From Halieaceae bacterium MED-G27 (lineage in GTDB: Bacteria; Pseudomonadota; Gammaproteobacteria; Pseudomonadales; Halieaceae): DNA of 37,700 nucleotides. Below the pieces are notes generated by a model. The model had not been told where the DNA came from. It made no database searches and saw only the letters and a program-made list of their open reading frames with translations. Made by a program: the position numbers and the translations under genes. Of this stretch, positions 16,500 to 25,119 are shown piece by piece. The DNA lies in contig NTKA01000017.1 in assembly GCA_002456975.1 (NCBI GenBank), positions 1 to 37,700 of the forward strand, given 5' to 3'. Position 1 is the first letter of the stretch, and the number at the start of each line of letters is the position of its first letter.

Positions 16500-18212
16500 A
16501 TGAAATTCTCACAATTCCCCTTGTCGACCACCAAGGAAACACCGGCCGACGCCGAGATTATTAGTCACCAACTGATGCTCCGCGCAGGCCTGATCAAGCG
16601 CGTGGCTGCCGGCATTTACACGTGGATGCCGCTGGGACTGCGAGTGGTGAGAAGGGTCGAAGCGATTGTTCGAGAAGAAATGGAGCGTGCGGGTGCCATC
16701 GAAGTCGCGATGCCCATGGTGCAACCAGCCGAACTATGGCAAGAATCGGGTCGCTGGGAAGCCTACGGACCCGAATTGTGCCGTCTGACCGACCGCCACG
16801 ACCGAGAGTTTTGCCTCGGACCCACCCATGAAGAGGTGATTACTGACCTGGCTAAAACCGAGGTCAAGAGCTACAAGCGGCTGCCGCTGAACTTCTTCCA
16901 GATCCAGACCAAGTTTCGCGATGAAATTCGTCCGCGTTTTGGCGTGATGCGCTCGCGTGAGTTCGTAATGAAAGATGCGTATTCGTTTCATGAAAATCAC
17001 GCCTCGCTGGAAGAGACCTATTGGCGTATGCACGAAGCCTACACCGCTATTTTTCAGCGTCTCGGCTTGGATTTCAGGCCGGTTGTCGCTGATACCGGCT
17101 CTATCGGGGGCAGTAATTCACATGAATTCCATGTGCTGGCGGCGTCTGGCGAGGACCTCATTGCGTTCTCCGATAGTAGTGACTACGCCGCTAATGTGGA
17201 GCTTGCTGAGGCTATCCAAGTGAGCACCGATGCTGTTGAGTCAACAAGTGAGCTTGAAGCCTTTGATACGGTGGGCATCAAAACAATCGATGCGCTGGCC
17301 GAGCAATGTGGTGTGCCCGCAACAGAATCGGTTAAAACCTTATTCGTGAAGGGCGAAGACGATGATCTTGTGGCATTGGTGGTTCGAGGGGACCATCAGC
17401 TCAATGAAATAAAAGCCGAGAAATTACCCGGCGTCATGAGCCCGCTAGAGATGGCCGATGAGTCGAAAGTTAAAGCGCTTACCGGCGCATCATTCGGCTC
17501 CTTAGGCCCCGTTAATCTCAAAGCGCGGGTAATCGTGGACAGAGCGGCGGCAGCGCTCAGCGAATTTGTCTGCGGTGCCAATGTCGAAGACCAACACTTC
17601 AGAGGCGCGCAGTGGGAGCGCGATGTCGTCGGCTTTGATGTGGCGGATCTGCGAAAAGTAGTTGCTGGTGACCCAAGCCCTTGTGGATCTGGGACCCTCG
17701 ATATCAAGCGAGGTATCGAGGTTGGGCACATCTTCCAGCTCGGTACAAAGTACTCGGAAGCGATGAACGCCACGGTACTGGACCAGTCGGGCAAGTCGGT
17801 ACCTATGAGCATGGGTTGCTACGGCATCGGTATTACCCGAATTGTTGCGGCAGCGATTGAGCAAAACAACGATGACCGCGGCATTATTTGGCCGCGGACG
17901 ATGGCGCCGTTTGCAGTTGCTTTAATCCCACTGGGGTACGACAAGTCAGATCTGGTCAAGGAGACTACCGACTCAATCTATGATGCTTTGCGCGCTCGCG
18001 GTGTCGACGTGGTAATGGATGACCGCAAAGAGCGACCCGGTGTTAAGTTCGCCGATTGCGAACTGATCGGCGTCCCCCTGCGGGTGACCATTGGTGAGCG
18101 ATCCCTTGCCGATGGTGTCGTCGAAGTTCAGGGAAGAAGTGACTCCGAAGCCTCCATGGTGACAGTCGAGGCACTGGAGCGCGAAATCATAGTGCTGCTT
18201 GCAGCGACCTGA
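16500..18212 (+). CDS. proS: Proline--tRNA ligase (bacterial type with editing domain)
   Basis: The 570-residue class II synthetase has an N-terminal catalytic core: LPLGLRV-type motif 1 region, motif 2 [27 protein letters not shown] region, and motif 3 [21 protein letters not shown]. An inserted YbaK-like editing domain (about 225-390) would remove mischarged Ala-tRNA-Pro. The C-terminal anticodon domain is about 475-570 ([26 protein letters not shown]). Length equals the E. coli enzyme (572). It is the first gene of a forward unit and is divergent from the HU-like gene across 176 bp. DUF418 follows after 35 bp. Confidence 0.97.
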   Translation: MKFSQFPLSTTKETPADAEIISHQLMLRAGLIKRVAAGIYTWMPLGLRVVRRVEAIVREEMERAGAIEVAMPMVQPAELWQESGRWEAYGPELCRLTDRHDREFCLGPTHEEVITDLAKTEVKSYKRLPLNFFQIQTKFRDEIRPRFGVMRSREFVMKDAYSFHENHASLEETYWRMHEAYTAIFQRLGLDFRPVVADTGSIGGSNSHEFHVLAASGEDLIAFSDSSDYAANVELAEAIQVSTDAVESTSELEAFDTVGIKTIDALAEQCGVPATESVKTLFVKGEDDDLVALVVRGDHQLNEIKAEKLPGVMSPLEMADESKVKALTGASFGSLGPVNLKARVIVDRAAAALSEFVCGANVEDQHFRGAQWERDVVGFDVADLRKVVAGDPSPCGSGTLDIKRGIEVGHIFQLGTKYSEAMNATVLDQSGKSVPMSMGCYGIGITRIVAAAIEQNNDDRGIIWPRTMAPFAVALIPLGYDKSDLVKETTDSIYDALRARGVDVVMDDRKERPGVKFADCELIGVPLRVTIGERSLADGVVEVQGRSDSEASMVTVEALEREIIVLLAAT

Positions 18213-18247
18213 GTGTCGCGGAGTCGCGAACCTAGGACCCACTGCTA

Positions 18248-19360
18248 ATGCCGTCATCTGAGCGCATAACCCATCTCGACGCGGTTCGCGGTGTCGCCGT
18301 TATGGGCATTTTAATTATGAACGCGGTCTCCTTTTTCCTGGGGAATAACGCCTACTTTGACATTTCCAACCCCGACAATCAGGGCTTTTTCGATTGGCTT
18401 GTAGCCGGACTCGGAGAAGTATTCGCCGATCAAAAATTCATGGCGCTTTTTTCACTGTTGTTCGGCGCGAGCATCATTCTTTTTTGCGAGCGAGCTGACG
18501 CCAAAGGTCGCGCAGGAGTAAGACTGAGCCTGTGGCGCAATTTTATATTGTTCATTATAGGTTTGATTCACGGGTCATTCTGGGTCGGCGATGTTTTATT
18601 GATCTATGCGATTTGCGCTCCCGTCCTGTTGTTGTGTCGAAAACTGCCACCGACATTACTAATTTTTAGCGGGGTCTTAATTTACCTTTCTACCATCATT
18701 GCCTATGACGCCGTGTTAGTTAATGTTGACCCCTCCGCCATCCGCGTGCTCTGGGAGAATTCCGTGATCGAGAGCGGCTCCGAGGCCATAGAGCTTGCGG
18801 GTCTTGGCATTCTCTACGATATCTTCGCCCGGGCTCTGGGCATGATGTTGATTGGTATGGGTCTTTACGCCAGTGGGACGCTTACTGATGCAGGATCGTA
18901 TCGCCAAAAGCTAAGACAGAGCCTGCTCTTAATCTTGATTGGCACACTTCTCACAGGTTTCGGATTACTTTGGACAGCTAGCAATGGCTTCTCCACCGTG
19001 GCGATCGTTCAGGGAAATTTTGCCAATACCCTGGGTACGATTCCGATGACGCTAGGCTATCTCGTCTTACTCACCTGGTGGAACGAAACGACAGGCCACG
19101 CGTTCATAAATCGCGTCCGCGCGGTCGGTAAAGCCGCGTTATCGAACTATCTTGCCCAGACTGCGATTTGCCTGACCCTTGCCACACTCATACCAGCGGG
19201 CTGGCTGACTCGCAGTACTGTCCTGGTATTGATCGTCACCATATGGTGGGGTCAACTAGCAGCCTCTGAGTGGTGGCTCAAGCGTTATCAATATGGACCG
19301 CTCGAGTACCTGTGGCGATGTGCGACCTATTGGCAAGTTGTGATCCTGAAGCGGGGATAA
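18248..19360 (+). CDS. DUF418 (YeiB-like) membrane protein
   Basis: The 370-residue inner-membrane protein begins RITHLDAVRGVAVMGILIMNAVSFF, the N-terminal signature of the DUF418/YeiB group, related to acyltransferase-3-like membrane proteins. It has about 9-10 hydrophobic helices. The C-terminal DUF418 domain has VRAVGKAALSNYLAQTAICL and ends with WWLKRYQYGPLEYLWRCATY, the usual family ending. The function is not established. It follows proS by 35 bp, which may only reflect shared transcription. A weak hairpin lies 38 bp downstream. Confidence 0.86.
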   Translation: MPSSERITHLDAVRGVAVMGILIMNAVSFFLGNNAYFDISNPDNQGFFDWLVAGLGEVFADQKFMALFSLLFGASIILFCERADAKGRAGVRLSLWRNFILFIIGLIHGSFWVGDVLLIYAICAPVLLLCRKLPPTLLIFSGVLIYLSTIIAYDAVLVNVDPSAIRVLWENSVIESGSEAIELAGLGILYDIFARALGMMLIGMGLYASGTLTDAGSYRQKLRQSLLLILIGTLLTGFGLLWTASNGFSTVAIVQGNFANTLGTIPMTLGYLVLLTWWNETTGHAFINRVRAVGKAALSNYLAQTAICLTLATLIPAGWLTRSTVLVLIVTIWWGQLAASEWWLKRYQYGPLEYLWRCATYWQVVILKRG

Positions 19361-19397
19361 GTAACGCCAACAATGCACCGTAAGCTTATGGCAATTA

Positions 19398-19424
19398 GCG
19401 CCCGATGACTTAGGGCGCCCTTTA
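19398..19424 (+). terminator. Possible terminator after the DUF418 gene
   Basis: GCGCCC (19398-19403) pairs with GGGCGC (19413-19418) around a 9-nt loop, 38 bp after the DUF418 stop. The following CCTTT is a weak T-run, so termination would be partial at best. Confidence 0.35.
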
Positions 19425-19690
19425 GTGCCGGTAGCGAGACAGTAATAAACCAGTGCTGATTGGAACCCCTCGCTAACACTCTACAGCCTGAGATAATCAA
19501 CGACCGCGGAACACACGCTAATCAATTAATCTCTCAGTTCCGGTATCGGCATACCCTCACCTACATCCAGCTACACCCAGCATCGTGCTATACCATTGAA
19601 CCCCACCACCGCAGCGATTGCGAGAGTTTATAGGTGTGCTCAGCGTTGAGAACTGTGTTGTCGATATTGACGCGACTGTCCAAAGCTTTC

Positions 19691-19708
19691 ACCCTAGCTG
19701 TATAGGGT
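19691..19708. promoter_or_regulatory. Palindrome ACCCTA-N6-TAGGGT upstream of the LuxR-type gene
   Basis: A perfect inverted repeat with 6-bp arms and a 6-bp spacer ends 21 bp before the regulator's ATG, overlapping or just upstream of a -10-like TATAAG. The size and dyad suit an operator for a dimeric HTH protein, possibly for autoregulation. No second copy is seen before the downstream GS gene. Confidence 0.4.
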
Positions 19709-19729
19709 TGAGGTATAAGAACATTCGCC

Positions 19730-20566
19730 ATGGACGCCATCGCGTTTCAACAGTGGAATAAGGATTTCGCCAACGCAATTGCCGCCGTTGGAGAGCCTAT
19801 TTTCTTTCAGCAAATTTTCGCGGCGATTGGCGCTCAAATTCCAATTGCCTATCCGCAGGCCTGGCTATACCACCGCGACCTGCCGCCCAAAATGCTTGAC
19901 CACAAGATTCCAAAGCTCGCGCAGTCGGGTCAGATTGACGAATACCTCGAAGGACCATACCGCGAAGACCCATTTTTCAAAATTTCATTGAATTCACCCC
20001 GTAATAACTGCTATCGGCTGTCCCGACTGATCACAGCTGATTTCGAGAACAGCAGCTACTACCGCGATTATTACGAGAGTACAGGCACTATTGACGAGGC
20101 AATTTTTGTGACTCGACTGGGCGATGGCAGTGTGGTCAACGTGTCGATGATGCGCCTCGCTGAGCAAGGTGAGTTCAGCGATGAGGAATATAATTGGCTC
20201 TACTCTGTCAGCGAGTGTGTCGCCGAACTCATTCAGCTGCATAGTCGCCGCCAAGATTTCGTCGAAAGCAATTTACTAACCCCCGGGGTCGATCATCACA
20301 TCCAGAAAGGCTACGAAACATTCGGCTCGAGCTATGTCAGTGATCGCGAGCACGAAGTGCTTGAACTCATGCTGCGCGGCTACGGAGCTGATACCAGCGC
20401 CGAGCGACTCGACATTTCATTAGAGACGGTTCGTCGTCACCGAAAGGCGATTTACCGGAAACTCGATGTCAGCTCACAAGCCGATTTGTTTGCATTATTC
20501 ATCAACACCATCCCCTTCGTCGCCAAGGCACAAGAAGGTGATCCCCTAAAACTCTACATGGAGTAA
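19730..20566 (+). CDS. LuxR-type HTH transcriptional regulator
   Basis: The 278-residue protein has a C-terminal LuxR/FixJ-type helix-turn-helix (about 205-262): VSDREHEVLELMLRGYGADT, then SLETVRRHRKAIYRKLDVSS, with the usual recognition helix. The N-terminal 190 residues form an alpha/beta sensory region with YREDPFFKISL and LGDGSVVNVSMMRL. It loosely recalls the PAS/GAF or autoinducer-binding folds but lacks enough signature to claim a homoserine-lactone ligand. No receiver domain and no membrane segment are present. It lies 105 bp upstream of a PuuA-like ligase in the same direction, so a metabolite-responsive local regulator is likely. The ATG at 19730 lacks a strong ribosome site. Confidence 0.82.
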   Translation: MDAIAFQQWNKDFANAIAAVGEPIFFQQIFAAIGAQIPIAYPQAWLYHRDLPPKMLDHKIPKLAQSGQIDEYLEGPYREDPFFKISLNSPRNNCYRLSRLITADFENSSYYRDYYESTGTIDEAIFVTRLGDGSVVNVSMMRLAEQGEFSDEEYNWLYSVSECVAELIQLHSRRQDFVESNLLTPGVDHHIQKGYETFGSSYVSDREHEVLELMLRGYGADTSAERLDISLETVRRHRKAIYRKLDVSSQADLFALFINTIPFVAKAQEGDPLKLYME

Positions 20567-20573
20567 ACGCCTT

Positions 20574-20593
20574 ACTGACCCAATCGCGTCAGT
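20574..20593. promoter_or_regulatory. Palindrome ACTGAC-N8-GTCAGT between the LuxR-type and GS genes
   Basis: A perfect inverted repeat with 6-bp arms and an 8-bp spacer lies 7 bp after the regulator's stop and 78 bp before the ligase start. No T-run follows, so it is as likely an operator as a terminator. The same arms recur in the hairpin at 22585-22606. Confidence 0.35.
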
Positions 20594-20671
20594 GACTGCC
20601 CCACCTTGGTCATTGTTGTTTAAGCCTGATGCGGTGAGCCTAGTGCCTTACGTAGCGCAGGACTTTATCCA

Positions 20672-22012
20672 TTGAACAGTGTCAGTCAATTTCTCACCGC
20701 CTATCCCGAGATCACGATGGTTGAGGCGCTTATTACCGATTGCAACGGGATAGCCCGCGGCAAGTGGTTGCCTGTGCAGAAGCTGGATAGCATTGAGAAG
20801 CACGGGCTCAAACTACCCAAGTCCGCACTGGGGCTCGATGTCTGGGGACGAGACATCCCAGAGCTTGCTCATGCCAATGGCGACATCGATGGCTATTGCC
20901 ATGTTGTCGACGGATCGATGCGCCCGCTGTTAACCGAACGCGGCATCGATCAAGCTCAGGTACTCATGACCATGTCTGACGATCAGGGCAACCCATTTAT
21001 GGGCGACCCGCGGCAGGTACTCCAAAGCCTAGTTGATCGCTTCGAAGAAAAGTCACTCAGACCCTGCATGGCGGTGGAATTGGAGTTCAGTCTTCTGCCC
21101 CGCCCGAGCGATGACCAGCCTATAGGTCAGGCACTGACGCAGACGTCGAGTGTGGGTGGCAATCTCTACGCATTGAGCGAACTCGACTACCACGCACCAT
21201 TACTCGAGTCACTGCGCAAGGCCTTCCGAACTCAGGATTTACCCTACGAAGGTATCATTAAAGAGTCTGCTCCCAGCCAATACGAAATCAACATGGCTCA
21301 CAGCGACGATGCCATGGCTTTGGCCGATCAGATAATTCGTATGCAACGAACAATCAGAGCGGTTGCAGCTCGTCACGGATTTGTCGCTACCTTCATGCCG
21401 AAGCCAATTCATGACGAAGCCGGCAACGGTATGCATGTTCACTGTAGCCTGCTTGAGGAAAACGGCGTCAATGTCTTTGATGATGGTGGTGACGAGGGGA
21501 CAGATCTGCTGAAGTACGCAATTGCCGGCTGTCTAAAACTGTTGCCCGATTCGTTTCTGTTGTTTGCTCCCAGTTTCAATGCCTATCGCCGTTTTCAACC
21601 AGGCAACCACGCGCCGACAGAATCAGCTTGGGGCTATGACAACCGGACTACCGCTCTGCGGGTCCCCGCAAGCGATCCCAAAGCCCGTCGAATCGAACAC
21701 CGGGTAGCTGGTGCCGACGCGAACCCCTACCTCGTATTAGCGGCGGTGTTAGCAGGTATCTGGCATGGAATTGAGAATCAACTCAAGGCACCTAAGCCCA
21801 TCGAGGGCAATGCGTGGGAAACCAAAATCACTGCCGATGCACTCCCGATCTCGATGGATGAGGCAATTGCAGTATTCAAAAAGTCGAAGCTGTTAAGCGA
21901 CTATCTCAGCGACGAATTTAAAACCCTCTACCTTGCGACCAAGCAGCAGGAGCGCGATGAGTTCGCGCGCCGTGTCACCGAGTTCGAACTGGAAACCTAC
22001 CTGCGATATTGA
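20672..22012 (+). CDS. Glutamine-synthetase-family ligase (PuuA-like, gamma-glutamyl-amine synthetase)
   Basis: The 446-residue protein has the GS fold. The N-terminal beta-grasp part is VEALITDCNGIARGKWLP. The catalytic barrel follows with AVELEFSLLPRP, KPIHDEAGNGMHVHCSLLEENG, and the late segment RRFQPGNHAPTESAWGYDNRTTALRVP containing the conserved ATP/glutamate residues; RIEHRVAGADANPYLVLAA ends the core. The sequence style is that of PuuA/GlnA3-type enzymes, which join glutamate to amines such as putrescine or ethanolamine. The housekeeping adenylylated GlnA is unlikely, since its Tyr adenylylation motif near the C-terminus is not seen. The TTG start at 20672 (AGGA 9 bp upstream) is chosen because the residues before the first internal Met match the family. 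The amine substrate is unknown. Confidence 0.85.
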   Translation: MNSVSQFLTAYPEITMVEALITDCNGIARGKWLPVQKLDSIEKHGLKLPKSALGLDVWGRDIPELAHANGDIDGYCHVVDGSMRPLLTERGIDQAQVLMTMSDDQGNPFMGDPRQVLQSLVDRFEEKSLRPCMAVELEFSLLPRPSDDQPIGQALTQTSSVGGNLYALSELDYHAPLLESLRKAFRTQDLPYEGIIKESAPSQYEINMAHSDDAMALADQIIRMQRTIRAVAARHGFVATFMPKPIHDEAGNGMHVHCSLLEENGVNVFDDGGDEGTDLLKYAIAGCLKLLPDSFLLFAPSFNAYRRFQPGNHAPTESAWGYDNRTTALRVPASDPKARRIEHRVAGADANPYLVLAAVLAGIWHGIENQLKAPKPIEGNAWETKITADALPISMDEAIAVFKKSKLLSDYLSDEFKTLYLATKQQERDEFARRVTEFELETYLRY

Positions 22013-22047
22013 GTACCCTTGCGGCCCCTTTTTTATTGGATCGACTT

Positions 22048-22533
22048 ATGACAACTGTCCACGACTTTTCAGCGCAGCTCGCTGACGGTTCAGAGGTATC
22101 GCTTAGCGACTATAAAGGCAAAGTCTTGTTAATCGTAAACACGGCATCTAAATGTGGCTTCACGCCCCAATACGAGGACCTCGAGCGAGTACACGCGGAG
22201 TATAGAGATCGAGGTTTTTCGGTCCTAGCATTCCCCTGCAACCAGTTCGGTGCACAAGAGCCAGGTGGTCGTGAAGAAATCGTCCAGTTCTGTGAAACCC
22301 GGTTCGGCACTACTTTTCCGCTCTTCGATAAAATCGAAGTCAATGGTGACAATGCCCATCCCCTTTACGAGTTTATGAAAGACGAAGCTCGTGGGCTCTT
22401 GGGTAGCAAGCGAATCAAGTGGAACTTTACGAAGTTTCTGGTGGACACCGAGGGCAATGTAGTCGCGCGCTACGGCTCACAAACCAAGCCCGGTGCCATC
22501 GAAGCAGATATCAAAGCGCTTTTCAGTTCTTGA
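22048..22533 (+). CDS. Glutathione peroxidase family protein (Cys type)
   Basis: The 161-residue thioredoxin-fold peroxidase has the peroxidatic Cys36 in NTASKCGFTPQY, Gln70 in NQFGAQEPGG, and Trp125-Asn126 in KWNFTKFLVD, the standard GPx active-site set. It uses cysteine, not selenocysteine. No signal peptide is seen, so it should act on hydroperoxides in the cytoplasm, with glutathione or thioredoxin as reductant. The frame is open upstream to 22009, but the family N-terminus (TTVHDFSAQLADG) indicates ATG 22048. It lies 35 bp after the GS-family gene, so co-transcription is likely. Confidence 0.93.
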   Translation: MTTVHDFSAQLADGSEVSLSDYKGKVLLIVNTASKCGFTPQYEDLERVHAEYRDRGFSVLAFPCNQFGAQEPGGREEIVQFCETRFGTTFPLFDKIEVNGDNAHPLYEFMKDEARGLLGSKRIKWNFTKFLVDTEGNVVARYGSQTKPGAIEADIKALFSS

Positions 22534-22569
22534 TTACAGGCTGAAAAAGCCAGCGCCAAAGCCAACTCA

Positions 22570-22618
22570 AAACCCGTGAGTAATACTGACCGATATGCGT
22601 GTCAGTGCTCGCGGGTTT
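22570..22618. terminator. Extended hairpin between convergent GPx and prfC genes
   Basis: AAACCCGTGAG (22570-22580) pairs with CTCGCGGGTTT (22608-22618), with one G-T type mismatch in the DNA. An inner stem pairs ACTGAC (22585-22590) with GTCAGT (22601-22606) around a 10-nt loop. The right half includes the last codons and stop of prfC. A run of A on one side and T on the other suits a bidirectional terminator, although the T-run is short. Confidence 0.55.
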
Positions 22619-24179
22619 CTCTGAATCGAATATCGGGCCAGCGCTCTTGCATCAGGCTCAAATTGACGCGAGTCGGTGCTAGATAGGTCAGGTGTCCGCC
22701 ACCATCCTCAGACAAGTGATCGGCCGCTTTTTTCCGAAATTCGTCGAACTTCCGAGGATCATCGGCCTCCAGCCATCGCGCGGTGTAAATATTGACCGGC
22801 TCATAGAGCGCATCGACCTTGTATTCGTCTTTCAGTCGGTGCGCGACCACATCAAATTGCAGCTGTCCCACGGCACCCACGATCAAATCACTGGAGTTAA
22901 GCGGTGAGAAAACCTGCGTTGAGCCCTCTTCCGACAACTGCTGCAGCCCCTTTTGGAGTGCCTTCATTTTCATCGGATCAGCTAAGCGAATCTTGCGGAA
23001 TAATTCAGGTGCGAAGTGGGGAATACCCGTGAATTGAAGAGCCTCACCTGCCGAAAAAGTGTCGCCAATCTGTATCGTGCCATGGTTGTGCAGCCCGATA
23101 ATGTCACCGGCAACCGCACACTCAACCAACTCTCGCTCTCCCGCCTTAAATGAGACGGCATCGGCGATTCGTATGTCCTTGTCGATGCGCACATGTCGCA
23201 TTTTCATACCCTTGGAATACTCACCCGAGCAGACCCTCACAAACGCGATTCGGTCGCGATGCTTAGGATCCATATTCGCTTGGATCTTGAAGACAAAACC
23301 GCTGAATTGGCTTTCTGCTGGCTCCACTGCGCGTGATTCTGACGGTCTAGACTGGGGCGGTGGCGCCCACTCAACGAAATCGTCGAGCATCTCTCGAACA
23401 CCAAAGTTACCAAGGGCGGTGCCAAAGAAAACAGGGGTCAACTGACCCGACAAAAAGGCCTCAAGCTCAAATTCGTGGCTCGCGCCGCGAACGAGTTCAA
23501 TCTCTTCGCAGAAGTCATCGTACTCATCGTCGAGTAGTGCTTTAGCTTGCTCCGATTCCAAGCCCTGAATCTTAAGATCCGGGGCCAGCTCATGACCGTG
23601 GCCAGCCTCGAAACGGTGAATGGTATCGGTATAGAGGTTGTAGACACCTTTGAAAAACTGGCCCATCCCGATGGGCCAGTTGATCGGCGCCGCCGCGATT
23701 TTGAGCACCTCTTCGATCTCGTCGAGGAGCTCGATAGGGTCCCGGATATCGCGATCGAGTTTATTAACGAAGCCAATAATCGGCGTATCCCGGAGTCGAC
23801 AGACATTCATGAGTTTGATCGTTCGATCCTCGACCCCTTTAGCGCCGTCCACCACCATCAGTGCAGAGTCCACCGCAGTCAATGTTCGATAGGTATCCTC
23901 AGAGAAGTCTTCGTGACCGGGTGTATCTAGCAGGTTCACAACACGGTCACGATAGGGAAACTGCATCACCGACGAGGTTACCGAGATACCGCGCTCCTGC
24001 TCCATCGCCATCCAATCCGATGTCGCATGCGGCCCCCGTTTCCCCTTTACCGATCCTGCGACCTGTATAGCGGAACCCAGCAATAGCAGTTTTTCGGTGA
24101 TTGTCGTTTTACCCGCGTCGGGGTGGGAAATGATGGCAAAGGTACGACGTGACGAAACGGAAGAGTTTAACTCTGACAT
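22602..24179 (-). CDS. prfC: Peptide chain release factor 3
   Basis: The 525-residue translational GTPase has G1 [15 protein letters not shown] near residue 18, G3 [15 protein letters not shown]4 NKLDRD, a domain-2 beta barrel, and the RF3-specific C-terminal domain ending near [20 protein letters not shown]3 releases RF1/RF2 from ribosomes after termination. The length matches the E. coli protein (529). It is the last gene of the reverse block, 50 bp after lipB, and convergent with the GPx gene. In many relatives lipA follows lipB at this position. Confidence 0.97.
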   Translation of the reverse strand: MSELNSSVSSRRTFAIISHPDAGKTTITEKLLLLGSAIQVAGSVKGKRGPHATSDWMAMEQERGISVTSSVMQFPYRDRVVNLLDTPGHEDFSEDTYRTLTAVDSALMVVDGAKGVEDRTIKLMNVCRLRDTPIIGFVNKLDRDIRDPIELLDEIEEVLKIAAAPINWPIGMGQFFKGVYNLYTDTIHRFEAGHGHELAPDLKIQGLESEQAKALLDDEYDDFCEEIELVRGASHEFELEAFLSGQLTPVFFGTALGNFGVREMLDDFVEWAPPPQSRPSESRAVEPAESQFSGFVFKIQANMDPKHRDRIAFVRVCSGEYSKGMKMRHVRIDKDIRIADAVSFKAGERELVECAVAGDIIGLHNHGTIQIGDTFSAGEALQFTGIPHFAPELFRKIRLADPMKMKALQKGLQQLSEEGSTQVFSPLNSSDLIVGAVGQLQFDVVAHRLKDEYKVDALYEPVNIYTARWLEADDPRKFDEFRKKAADHLSEDGGGHLTYLAPTRVNLSLMQERWPDIRFRETREH

Positions 24180-24229
24180 GGGGCCTCCAGCTGAGGCGCG
24201 AATTATGCCAGCTCAAGCACCAAATGGGG

Positions 24230-24841
24230 TCACTTCGCCGGGATATGGGCTTTTAATTCTCGCACCAATACTTGCCCCACCTCCTCGATCGCCGGACAGT
24301 GCTGCTCTAACAGATTTTGCATCGATGTCACTTCTAAGCCGGCATAGCCACAGGGGTTTATGTCTCGGAAAGGAGTTAAATCCGGATTCACATTGATAGA
24401 CAGTCCGTGATAACTGCACCCTCGACTGATTTTTAAACCGAGTGATGCAATCTTCGCGCCCGACACATAGACACCCGGCGCTTTGGGCTCGGGAGCCGAG
24501 TCGATGTCCCATTGACTCAGCGTCGCAACAATTGATTGTTCCAGCGCTGTCACAAGACCCCTCACGCCGAGTCCCGCGCGCTTAATATTGACCAGGGTAT
24601 AAATCACCAACTGACCTGGGCCGTGGTAGGTGACTTGACCGCCGCGATCGGTCTGTACCGTGGGTATCGACGTCTCCCGCAACAAGTGTTCGGGCTTCCC
24701 AGCTATGCCCTGAGTGAAAACGGGCGGATGTTGCAACAACCAAAGCTCATCCTCGCTGTTTTCATCACGACCTTTGGTGAATTCGCGCATTGAAGCAATC
24801 GTCTCTTCATAAGGGGCTAACCCCAGATCACGCACGCGCAT
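24230..24841 (-). CDS. lipB: Octanoyl-ACP:protein octanoyltransferase LipB
   Basis: The 203-residue enzyme has the LipB signatures [17 protein letters not shown] (DRGGxxTxHGPGQ) near residue 68, [19 protein letters not shown] with the catalytic Lys, and [13 protein letters not shown] with the catalytic Cys. It transfers octanoyl groups from ACP to lipoyl domains in the first step of lipoate synthesis. It begins 2 bp after ybeD, so the two are probably co-translated. The partner lipA is not adjacent in this window. Confidence 0.96.
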   Translation of the reverse strand: MRVRDLGLAPYEETIASMREFTKGRDENSEDELWLLQHPPVFTQGIAGKPEHLLRETSIPTVQTDRGGQVTYHGPGQLVIYTLVNIKRAGLGVRGLVTALEQSIVATLSQWDIDSAPEPKAPGVYVSGAKIASLGLKISRGCSYHGLSINVNPDLTPFRDINPCGYAGLEVTSMQNLLEQHCPAIEEVGQVLVRELKAHIPAK

Positions 24842-24843
24842 TG

Positions 24844-25116
24844 TTAAATCACCATCGACACCCGGCCCGATGCCATTAAATCTCGATGAATCTCCTCGAG
24901 CTGATCAGTGCCGGTGGCTGTGATAATAAAAGTAATCGATCTAAATGTTCCGGCCCGACTGTCTCTAGCGCTGATATCAGCATCGCTCAAACCGCCGGTG
25001 TGGCTCTCCATTAGATCGCGGATCACCGTATCAAAGTCGGGGGTAACACGTCCCACCACTTTGATTGGGTAGGGGTAACAAGGAAACTCAATTTTTGGTG
25101 CTTCAGTGTCGCTCAT
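24844..25116 (-). CDS. ybeD: DUF493 family protein YbeD
   Basis: The 90-residue protein matches the YbeD/DUF493 family: [18 protein letters not shown], a ferredoxin-like fold with [21 protein letters not shown], and the terminal ASGRVSMVI. YbeD resembles the regulatory ACT-like domain of amino-acid enzymes; its role is not established, though it is nearly always between dacA and lipB. The dacA gene ends 3 bp upstream and lipB begins 2 bp downstream, so the three genes are tightly coupled. Confidence 0.93.
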   Translation of the reverse strand: MSDTEAPKIEFPCYPYPIKVVGRVTPDFDTVIRDLMESHTGGLSDADISARDSRAGTFRSITFIITATGTDQLEEIHRDLMASGRVSMVI

Positions 25117-25119
25117 CGA

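Larger units (their letters stand above)
19361..19729. other. 369-bp intergenic region upstream of the LuxR-type gene
   Basis: The region contains a terminator-like hairpin near its start (19398-19418) and a perfect 6-bp-arm palindrome just before the regulator (19691-19708). A TATAAG -10-like box is at 19714-19719, without a clear -35. I see no further gene in the middle part; neither strand has a reading frame that looks protein-like. Confidence 0.5.

Noticed and set aside
19730-20566. Acyl-homoserine-lactone quorum-sensing receptor
   Set aside because: Only the C-terminal HTH is clearly LuxR-like. No luxI-type synthase is near and the N-terminal part lacks a convincing set of autoinducer-binding residues.
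22048-22533. Possible selenocysteine glutathione peroxidase
   Set aside because: The peroxidatic codon encodes Cys (NTASKCGF) and the frame has no internal TGA, so it is an ordinary Cys-type enzyme.
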